43,593 nt of DNA, taken from Prevotella sp. UBA1705 (GTDB lineage Bacteria > Bacteroidota > Bacteroidia > Bacteroidales > Bacteroidaceae). Location: the NCBI GenBank assembly GCA_002317385.1, contig DCJH01000007.1:1-43593 (forward strand). The letters run 5' to 3'. Positions 16,546-23,799 of this stretch are shown here, piece by piece. The position numbers and the translations under genes are program-made. The notes beneath the pieces were generated by a model. It ran no database searches. It was not told the DNA's origin and worked only from the letters and a program-made list of their open reading frames with translations. Positions within the stretch are counted from its first letter, which is position 1. The number at the start of each line of letters is the position of its first letter.

Positions 16546-19464
16546 ATGAGCCAAACCACACTCCTGCCCATAGGTTTTCCACGACTGCTGGCCATGCTTT
16601 CCTCACTTTTCTCAAGCCGCAAGCCGCAGTCTCCGACGCTTTGGCCAATCCCTATTCTGATAAGAAAGAGCCCCCTCAGAATTCTTTTCATCCTTGTTCT
16701 GCTCTTGGGTTCACAGGCAGCAACGGCTCAAACCAAGAGCCAAGAACCCACGATAGCCCTGTGGGGACACGTCTTCGACTCGTTCACTCGAGTGCCATTG
16801 GCGGCCAAAATGACGATTATGCACGCCGATAGCACCGTTGTAGACACCGTGCGGTGTACTCTCGACCTCTCCTCTATGAACCGCGACTCATGGTGGAGAG
16901 TAGACTTGCCGCGACGAGAAGCCCATTATATCATCCGCGCCGAGATGGAAGGCTACGAGCCCTGCTACGTGAACTATCACATGCGCCGCCTCGGACGCAA
17001 CACCTATTTTGATGCGCCGTGGCACTTCATGAAGCGAAAGCAGGCAGCTTCCAAACTGGATGGCGAGCACAATATAGACGAAGTGGTGATCAAAGCCACC
17101 AAGATACGTATGGTGCAAAGGGGTGACACCCTCATCTTCGATGCCTCGGCCTTCCAAATTCCGGAAGGAAACATGCTCGATGCACTGGTGCGCCAGCTGC
17201 CTGGAGCACAGCTCAAAGACAATGGCGAGATCTATATCAATGGCGAAAAAGTGGACTATATCACCCTCAACGGGTCTGATTTCTTCAAGGGAAAGAACAA
17301 AATCATGCTCGACAACCTACCCTATTACACGGTGAAAAACCTGCAAGTGTATCATAAGAGCAGCGAGCGGAGTCGCTTCTTGGGCCACGACGTGGAGAAG
17401 AAAGACTATGTGATGGACGTGAATCTGAAACGGGAATACAGCCGTGGACTATTGGCTAACATAGAGACAGGTACCGGAAGCAACAACCGATACCTGGCGC
17501 GGCTCTTTTCCTTGGCCTATGGCAACCACACGCGCTATAGCGTTTTCGGCAACACCAACAATGTGAACGAAAGCAGAACACCGGGCGGCGATGGCTCGTG
17601 GACACCGTCAAACATACCCGTAGGCCTCACTGCCACCCGACAGGCAGGACTTACTCTGCAGGCCGAAAACAGGGGAAAGACCATCACCGAGACCCTCGAC
17701 GCCACCACGCACTGGGGCGAACGGGACAACGAAGAGCGCATCTACAAGCAGACATTTGCCAGCAATGGGGACATCTTGGGGTACAGCCGGACCATGGACC
17801 GCTCCAAATACTTTGACCTCAACCTATCCAATAAGTTTGTGATAAGGAATTTGCTCCGCTTCCCTTTCGACCTCTTTTCGAACCTTTGGCTCTATTATAG
17901 TCATGGCAAGAAATACAAACTGCGAAACGATTCCACCTCGATGGCAGGCCATCCAGTAAACAGTATGTGGGAAAACGAGGTGGGCAAGGGCGACTATCTC
18001 AACTTCTACAGTTACACAGACCTTAATAAAAAGCTGCCGTGGGGCGACAATTTGGAGCTCCAGTTCGACCTGAGTTATAATTCAAGGTCACCTTTTCACA
18101 GTGACATGGAGCGCGTTTCCACATTCTATGTCACCGACAGCATAGACCATCGCCATACCTATTACAATACGCCGGGGCGCTCTTACAAGTACAAGGCATA
18201 CCTGGACTATGTGTTCCACTTCCTCTCCGGATGGGAATTGCGTACGTATGTGAACTACGGACAGTCGTGGCAGAGACAGCAAAACGACCTCTACCGCCTC
18301 GATTGGCTACCTACGGCGGGCAGCGATATGCAGTTGGCCATAGACCATGACAACACGCGCGACTACCGATTGCTTAGTCGAGACTATATCTCTGGGCTTG
18401 CTGTGAACTGGACACCGAAGCAAAGGAGCTACGAACGCTTCTCCGCCCAACTCACAACCCACTCTGTTCACGACAAACTCAACTACCAGGGAGCACGCCT
18501 CGACACCTTGGCGCGTAGGCAATACTTCTATATAGAGCCCAAGATTGGCTATGAACTGAATCGGGATAAGACCTACATTCAGGTTGAATACAGCGGACAA
18601 AGCCAACCCGTTGACTTCATAAGCCTGATGCCTTACTACGACACGAGCAATCCAACCATAAGGCGAATAAACAATCCTGAACTGAAAAACGAATACACGC
18701 ACTACCTTCAAGCCACCTTCAGGCACTCTTCCGCCAAGCGCGTTATATGGCATTTGGCATTACAAGCCCATGTCTTTCAGCATTCAAAGGGTACGCAGAC
18801 ATGGTATGATCGTGCCACAGGCATCTACACCTACCGTGATGAGAACGTGAATGGAAATAGAGATCTGACCCTGATTGCTGCCCATTCCCGCTATTTAGAC
18901 GCCAAACGCCACTGGGATCTCTATACCACGGTAGGACAGAAACTGGTTCGCAACGTGGGGTTTAACGTGAGTTACGACCTCGACGCCGCCCCAACATCCC
19001 GCATCGTACATACTTACGCCACAGACTATTACCTCTCTCTCACCTATTCTATCGGCTCTTTCCGGGGCGCATTGATGGGTAATGCCGTGTGGAATAATGC
19101 CCAAAGCCACAGCGATAACTTCCAGACCATCAATGCCTGGGACTATAATTATGGGGCGAGTGTGAACTGCATGCTGCCCTGGAGGCTCAGTTTGGGCACG
19201 GATATCAAGATGTATTCGCGTCGCGGTTACCAGAGTAGTGAGATGAATACCAATGATTTGGTATGGAACGCACAGCTTAGTCGGTCGTTCATCAAGAGGG
19301 CACTCACTGCCAAACTGCAGGCTTTCGACTTGCTCCACCAGCTCTCCAACACCACCTACAGCATCAATGCGCAGGGACGTACCGAGACTTGGAACAAATG
19401 TTTGCCCCGATACGTGATGTTCTCCCTGATGTGGAAATTCCAGAAAATGCCCAAGCGGCATTAG
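16546..19464 (+). CDS. Outer-membrane beta-barrel protein (TonB-receptor-like, OMP_b-brl_3 type)
   Basis: A 972-residue outer-membrane protein. A positively charged leader of about 40 residues precedes the hydrophobic core PLRILFILVLLLGSQAATAQ (43-62); an internal ATG at 16594 would give a shorter leader. Next come an Ig-like carboxypeptidase-regulatory-type domain (about 70-165, WGHVFDSFTRVPLAAKMTIM), a plug-like region (about 175-310, IDEVVIKATKIRMVQRGDTL and LDALVRQLPGAQLKDNGEIY) and a long beta-barrel to the C-terminus. The plug motifs (V.ATK...GDTL.F.A..F) mark the family that is TonB-receptor-like but distinct from SusC. No SusD partner is adjacent. The substrate is unknown. It is divergent from the carboxylesterase, and about 70 bases separate it from the convergent phosphatase-GH92 gene. 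Confidence 0.85.
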   Translation: MSQTTLLPIGFPRLLAMLSSLFSSRKPQSPTLWPIPILIRKSPLRILFILVLLLGSQAATAQTKSQEPTIALWGHVFDSFTRVPLAAKMTIMHADSTVVDTVRCTLDLSSMNRDSWWRVDLPRREAHYIIRAEMEGYEPCYVNYHMRRLGRNTYFDAPWHFMKRKQAASKLDGEHNIDEVVIKATKIRMVQRGDTLIFDASAFQIPEGNMLDALVRQLPGAQLKDNGEIYINGEKVDYITLNGSDFFKGKNKIMLDNLPYYTVKNLQVYHKSSERSRFLGHDVEKKDYVMDVNLKREYSRGLLANIETGTGSNNRYLARLFSLAYGNHTRYSVFGNTNNVNESRTPGGDGSWTPSNIPVGLTATRQAGLTLQAENRGKTITETLDATTHWGERDNEERIYKQTFASNGDILGYSRTMDRSKYFDLNLSNKFVIRNLLRFPFDLFSNLWLYYSHGKKYKLRNDSTSMAGHPVNSMWENEVGKGDYLNFYSYTDLNKKLPWGDNLELQFDLSYNSRSPFHSDMERVSTFYVTDSIDHRHTYYNTPGRSYKYKAYLDYVFHFLSGWELRTYVNYGQSWQRQQNDLYRLDWLPTAGSDMQLAIDHDNTRDYRLLSRDYISGLAVNWTPKQRSYERFSAQLTTHSVHDKLNYQGARLDTLARRQYFYIEPKIGYELNRDKTYIQVEYSGQSQPVDFISLMPYYDTSNPTIRRINNPELKNEYTHYLQATFRHSSAKRVIWHLALQAHVFQHSKGTQTWYDRATGIYTYRDENVNGNRDLTLIAAHSRYLDAKRHWDLYTTVGQKLVRNVGFNVSYDLDAAPTSRIVHTYATDYYLSLTYSIGSFRGALMGNAVWNNAQSHSDNFQTINAWDYNYGASVNCMLPWRLSLGTDIKMYSRRGYQSSEMNTNDLVWNAQLSRSFIKRALTAKLQAFDLLHQLSNTTYSINAQGRTETWNKCLPRYVMFSLMWKFQKMPKRH

Positions 19465-19532
19465 TCATGAGGCCCTCCTCATCTGGCCCCGACTTCATTT
19501 CTACCCCTTCTACTCCTTCATTTTTCCTACGG

Positions 19533-22500
19533 TTATTCACTTAAACCGGGAGGCAGACTACCCTTGTCGGTGCCCCACGAGGTATTGGGGCGCGGGCCCA
19601 TCACCAGTCGAAGCGTGCCACCGCGGGTGAGCATGTCGTGGGAAATATAGGTCTTGGTATAGGGTTCACCATTCCACGTCGCGCTCTGGATGTAGATATT
19701 CCGGTCGGAAACGTTGGGTGCCTCGATGACCATGCGCCCTATCTTGGCCCGGTTGAACATCGGAGTGCCGATGACATAATAGGGCGTGGCCGGACAAACG
19801 GGATAGAATCCCAGGGCCGAAAAAATGTACCAGGCGCTCATCTGCCCCGCATCGTCGTTGCCCGAGAGTCCTCCGGGCACATCGAGATACTCGGTTTGGA
19901 GTATCTGATGCACCCACTGCTGCGTCTTCCAAGGCTCTCCGGCCCAGGCGTAGAGGTAGGGAATCTGGTGGCAGGGCTCGTTGCCGTGCCAGTAGAACTG
20001 GCCATCCTCAGCCTCTCCCCCTGGCCCCTCCCCCGAAGGGAGGGGAGTGATATGCTGATTCCCACCATTTACCGGCATTTCTTCAAGGTTAGCGTCGCCT
20101 TTGCTTTCAAAGGAGGAAGCAAGCAGATTAGCACGCCCGTCATGCCAGCCGGGCAGCGTATCGAGCTTTGAAACAAACCGGCTTCTGCCTCCCATCGCAC
20201 CCATCAGGCCATAGACATCGTGGGGAACGTAGAAGGAATAGTGGACCACGGCCCCCTCGGTGATAAAGGGAACACGGGCGGTGAAGTCGCGATTGTTGAG
20301 CCATCGCCCATTTTTATAGCGGCCATCGGCCCATTCTGTGCGTGGATTGATGACGTTGCGCCAGTTGTTTGCCCGCGCCATCAGCTGCCGATAGTCCTCC
20401 GTCTTGCCCAAGGTCTTAGCCAATTGGGCCAGACAGAAGTCGTCGTAGGCATACTCCAAGGTGCGCGACACCTGCTCATGGGTGTGGAACGCCTCCATCA
20501 CCGAGTCTTCCATCGGGATAAATCCGTAGCGCAGATAGCTCTTCAGCGCACGCCGTCCCATGCCATTCTTGTATTCTTCCATCGTCTTCGGACTCTCGAA
20601 GGCATTCTTACGCAGTCCCTCATAGGCTTTCTCCCAGTCGTCACGGCTCAGCGCGCCGGGCGATTTCACCGCCACATCGGCTATCACCGAGGCGGCGTGG
20701 TCGCCGATCATCGCGGCCGTATAGCTGTTCCAACAGGGGAAGATGGGCATCCATCCGCCCTGCCGATACATGTCGACAAGGCTCCGAGCCATATCCGCCG
20801 CACGGCGTGGGGCTATGATATTGAGCAGCGGCATCTGCGCACGGTAGATGTCCCACATGGAGAAGTCGCCGTAAGAAAGCCTTTCCCCCGACCCCTCCCC
20901 CGGAGGGAGGGGAGTAGAATGCTTGTTAGTCTCATTTGTAAAGCTATGGGTGGGAGATGCAGACTCCTTCATTATCGAGGAGGAATCGGGGGTGAGGCGA
21001 CCGGAAAGACCAAACTTAATGCTCTCGCCGCCCACGTCGCTTATCTCTCTCGGCAGGAAGCTCGCCCGATAGAGCGCACCATAGAACTGGTTGACCTTGG
21101 CCTCATCGGCCGACTCCACCTCGATGGTCTTGAGCCGATCTTGCCATATACTGTCGAGGGCAAGGCGCGTGCCGAGGAAATCCCACGCCGGAATCTCCGC
21201 CTGCAGGTTGTGCCATGCGCCGTCGATGCCGGTGAAACTCGATGCCGCCTTGGCCAAAATCCTCTCGCCGCCACGCACGTCGAGGGTGACGAACGCCACC
21301 GTGTCTTTCACGCCAAACCGCTTGATGGGGCGGTCAAACTGCACCACAAACCATCCGTTGAAGCCCGCAGGCTCGCCCCATCCCTGGTAGATGCGGTGCA
21401 CAGGATTGTATCCCCACACGCAGTTGCGCACGGTGTCGACGGCCACAAAGCCCTCGCGCTCGTCGCTGTTGGGGTTCACCACGATGTGCATCTCGCCGTC
21501 GGCGTCGGGCATGAAACGGAAGATGGCACTGTGACTACGGCCCGTCATCTCGGTCATGAGGTGCTCGTCGGGCAGGTAGACGGCGTAGTAGTAAGGGTGC
21601 GAAATCTCATCGGCATGGCGAAAACGCGTGGCCCGCGCCTCGGGCTTGAGCCGGAGCTGCCCCATCATGGGCATGAGCGTGAACGAGCCATAGTCTTGCG
21701 TGCATCCGCCCACGAGCCAATGGCTCGCCCGGAAGCCCTGGAAGAGGGAGTCGCGATAGTAATATGGAGCCACACATTTCACCTCGGTGTCTTGCGTCTG
21801 AGGCGTCCAGAAGGTCTGTCCGTGGGGTTCGAGCACCGCCGGAAGGGTCTGTCCGTGCTCCTCGGAGCCCTTGCCATAGCGCCCCACCGACTTGGTTACG
21901 GCATAGTCGGTGCCCACCATGGTGTTGATGACGCGCGTGCGGTCCATCCATTTCTGCTGTTCAATAAAGTGCTGGAAGTGGGTTTTCAGGTCGTCCCAGG
22001 CATACCACGACTGTCCTGCGTAGGTCTTCGCAGCCGCAACGCTGCGCAGCGCCATCGGCTTCTCGTTGAGCCGGAAGCCCACCATGGTCTTTCCGGCGGC
22101 ATCCCTGCAGAACAACAGCTGCAGGTTGGCGGCCATGGGCACAATCTCGTCCAGCGCCCAAGGGGTGGCATCTCCTCCTTCGGAGAGCTGAGGAGAGGCG
22201 CCCAACAGCGACAACAGCCTATAGAGCCCAGTGTCGTGACCAAATCGGAGCATGGCCACAGCACCGCCATGCGCCAGCGACGAGTCGGCCTCGGTCACCA
22301 CATTCTGCCACAACCGGGCAGCGCACTGGGCCGGGATGCCGCGGCTCTCCGGTCCCGTGCCGTTCTGATGCCACATGCGGGCACAGCTCTGCCGGTAGAG
22401 AGCCTCCATCTCCGACCGCGAGAAGAGGTCGTAGAGCGATACCTTCAGGCCTTCCACATCCTGCATATCCGAGGCGATGGCATAGAGTTCGGTGAACAGT

Positions 22501-23168
22501 CGGAGCGGTCGTTTCACCTTCGAAGGGTCTCTGAACAGCTCCGCCATCAGCCTGTCGGGCGTGGCATCGAGCGGCACCTGCGTCTCCATCTGGAGCAACA
22601 TCTCGTCGGGCGAGTCGTAGCTCATCCAGCGCATATCGGCAGAATCGGTGGCCATGGCGACCTGCGCCGTCGGCACCCTCTGCCCCATCTCGCCCACAAA
22701 AGCCTCCATGCTCCTGCGGCATCGGTCCACCACGCTCGACCGCGCCTCTACCTTCGCCCCCCCGCCAAACAGCTGGGGCAGACGCTCCACCATGCGGCGG
22801 GCTATCTCCCGCTGCTGGCGCGCCCCGAGCGGAGTGAGCCGTCCGCCGTTGCCGCGGGCGTTGGCCCACACCTTCTGCAGTTTTTTGCGCAGGCGAAGAC
22901 CCTTGCGCGTGAGGTTGCCGGCATCCTGAAACTGCTCCATCACCCACTCATAGCGCTCGTCGCTGGGCAGCCACCGCGAGCCGTGGCGGCCATAGTGGCT
23001 CAGGTAGACAGGCGTGAAGTCGGCGGGAATGGCCCACGACGGAGTAGCCGCTGGCGCAGGATAGGCGTAGTAGACGCCCCCCATCTGCTCGTAAGATTTC
23101 TGAGAAAAGGCCACGCTGACCATGAGCAGGAGCGCCCACAAGGTGTAGAGTCGTTTCATATGAGGCAA
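19533..23168 (-). CDS. Histidine acid phosphatase - GH92 alpha-mannosidase fusion
   Basis: A secreted 1211-residue protein with two catalytic domains. After a signal peptide (to about residue 23; ATG at 23168 or the third codon after it) comes a branch-2 histidine phosphatase (about 45-405), with the phosphate-binding RHGSR at 61-65, a conserved ARSSVVDRCRRSMEAF region and the proton donor FGHDTG at 309-314. A GH92 exo-alpha-mannosidase follows (about 410-1211), with GTDY...GKGSEEHGQTLPA, GNEPCHQIPYLY and the calcium/catalytic region GNDDAGQMSAW near the end. GH92 enzymes are calcium-dependent and inverting. The pairing suggests action on phosphorylated mannose glycans or phytate-like phosphate esters (inference). 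Two GC-rich palindromic inserts are translated in frame (about residues 750-766 and 1040-1056). The 630-base upstream gap separates it from the pectin PUL. Confidence 0.88.
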   Translation of the reverse strand: MPHMKRLYTLWALLLMVSVAFSQKSYEQMGGVYYAYPAPAATPSWAIPADFTPVYLSHYGRHGSRWLPSDERYEWVMEQFQDAGNLTRKGLRLRKKLQKVWANARGNGGRLTPLGARQQREIARRMVERLPQLFGGGAKVEARSSVVDRCRRSMEAFVGEMGQRVPTAQVAMATDSADMRWMSYDSPDEMLLQMETQVPLDATPDRLMAELFRDPSKVKRPLRLFTELYAIASDMQDVEGLKVSLYDLFSRSEMEALYRQSCARMWHQNGTGPESRGIPAQCAARLWQNVVTEADSSLAHGGAVAMLRFGHDTGLYRLLSLLGASPQLSEGGDATPWALDEIVPMAANLQLLFCRDAAGKTMVGFRLNEKPMALRSVAAAKTYAGQSWYAWDDLKTHFQHFIEQQKWMDRTRVINTMVGTDYAVTKSVGRYGKGSEEHGQTLPAVLEPHGQTFWTPQTQDTEVKCVAPYYYRDSLFQGFRASHWLVGGCTQDYGSFTLMPMMGQLRLKPEARATRFRHADEISHPYYYAVYLPDEHLMTEMTGRSHSAIFRFMPDADGEMHIVVNPNSDEREGFVAVDTVRNCVWGYNPVHRIYQGWGEPAGFNGWFVVQFDRPIKRFGVKDTVAFVTLDVRGGERILAKAASSFTGIDGAWHNLQAEIPAWDFLGTRLALDSIWQDRLKTIEVESADEAKVNQFYGALYRASFLPREISDVGGESIKFGLSGRLTPDSSSIMKESASPTHSFTNETNKHSTPLPPGEGSGERLSYGDFSMWDIYRAQMPLLNIIAPRRAADMARSLVDMYRQGGWMPIFPCWNSYTAAMIGDHAASVIADVAVKSPGALSRDDWEKAYEGLRKNAFESPKTMEEYKNGMGRRALKSYLRYGFIPMEDSVMEAFHTHEQVSRTLEYAYDDFCLAQLAKTLGKTEDYRQLMARANNWRNVINPRTEWADGRYKNGRWLNNRDFTARVPFITEGAVVHYSFYVPHDVYGLMGAMGGRSRFVSKLDTLPGWHDGRANLLASSFESKGDANLEEMPVNGGNQHITPLPSGEGPGGEAEDGQFYWHGNEPCHQIPYLYAWAGEPWKTQQWVHQILQTEYLDVPGGLSGNDDAGQMSAWYIFSALGFYPVCPATPYYVIGTPMFNRAKIGRMVIEAPNVSDRNIYIQSATWNGEPYTKTYISHDMLTRGGTLRLVMGPRPNTSWGTDKGSLPPGLSE
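20011..20056. repeat. In-frame palindromic element, copy 1 (in the fusion GH92)
   Basis: The core is a perfect palindrome, CCCCTCCC-CCGAA-GGGAGGGG (20025-20045), flanked by GCCTCTCCCCCTGG and AGTGATATGC. It lies inside the GH92 coding region and is read as QHITPLPSGEGPGGEAEDGQ, an unlikely internal segment for this enzyme. It is about 85 percent identical by eye to copy 2. Confidence 0.8.
20879..20924. repeat. In-frame palindromic element, copy 2 (in the fusion GH92)
   Basis: Core CCCCTCCC-CCGGA-GGGAGGGG (20892-20912) with flanks GCCTTTCCCCCGA and AGTAGAATGC, in the same orientation as copy 1. It is read in frame as HSTPLPPGEGSGERLSYGD. It lies between a segment ending in ETNKHS and FSMWDIYRAQMP, a conserved GH92 stretch, which suggests insertion into a surface loop. 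Confidence 0.8.
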
Positions 23169-23799
23169 ATTTCGTTGGTTATAACACTAAATAAATAACG
23201 GGCGCGCGGCCCTAAAAATTGCATATACACGGTGCAATCGCCCCCCAAAACGCACGGAACGACGGCCCGAGGAGGCCCAGAGCGAGAGATGAAGACAGGG
23301 TAACGGGGAGAAGACAGAGTAGCATAAGAACATAGGCTGCGCGGTAAAAGGGGGACGACGGGATTGGAAAGAAAGACTAAAAGACAGGCTTTGGTGTGGC
23401 CCATGGATAGAAAAGGTGTCAAGAAGATTCATCAATAATTCCACGAAAAAGCAGAGAGAAAAAAGAGAAAACAAGGAGAAAGAGAGGGCAAAACCATAAG
23501 AATTAGGAGGCCCGAGTGTGCTTGGGCCGAACGAAAAGGCCGTTTTCGCGATTCTATTTGGGCTGAATCGGGGCGAGAAAGCGCCGTTATCACGATGCGA
23601 AAAGGTACTAACGGCCACGCGATTAGTATCTTTTCGCAACGCCGTTTTTGTCGGATAATCACAAGACGCTGATGCTCAGATAGATACAACAGGCCTGTTT
23701 TTGCCTGTTTTTCCACATCATCGCATGAGCAAGAGCGCGGGAAAGCTGATGAAAAACGTATTCTTCAAGATCTTTCATCGGCTTTTTCGGGGCAAATTT
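23169..23799. other. Intergenic region between the two GH92 genes
   Basis: This gap of 631 bases has no gene that I can support. It is strongly purine-rich on the plus strand from about 23270 to 23500 and contains copy C of the composite repeat (23524-23690). I found no TTG-20-TAnnTTTG promoter close to the downstream fusion gene. The gap makes independent transcription of that gene likely. Confidence 0.55.
23524..23690 (+). repeat. Composite intergenic repeat, copy C
   Basis: Contains GCGAAAAGGTACTAACGG, GCGATTAGTATCTTTTCGC and related modules, and ends in the tail ACGCTGATGCTCAGATAGAT (23667-23686). The tail closely matches copy A (GATGCTTATACACAGATAGA) and partly copy D. The module GCGAAAAGGTACTAA and its near-reverse complement face one another, so the copy could fold. 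Confidence 0.6.

Noticed and set aside
19465..19532. ATGAGG-CCCT-CCTCAT hairpin between the convergent beta-barrel and fusion genes
   Set aside because: Only 6 bp and no T-run, so not called a terminator.
20220..23198. Plus-strand open frame of about 990 codons antisense to the phosphatase-GH92 gene
   Set aside because: Same kind of shadow; its composition is that of a reversed GC-rich gene and it has no signal peptide or domain.
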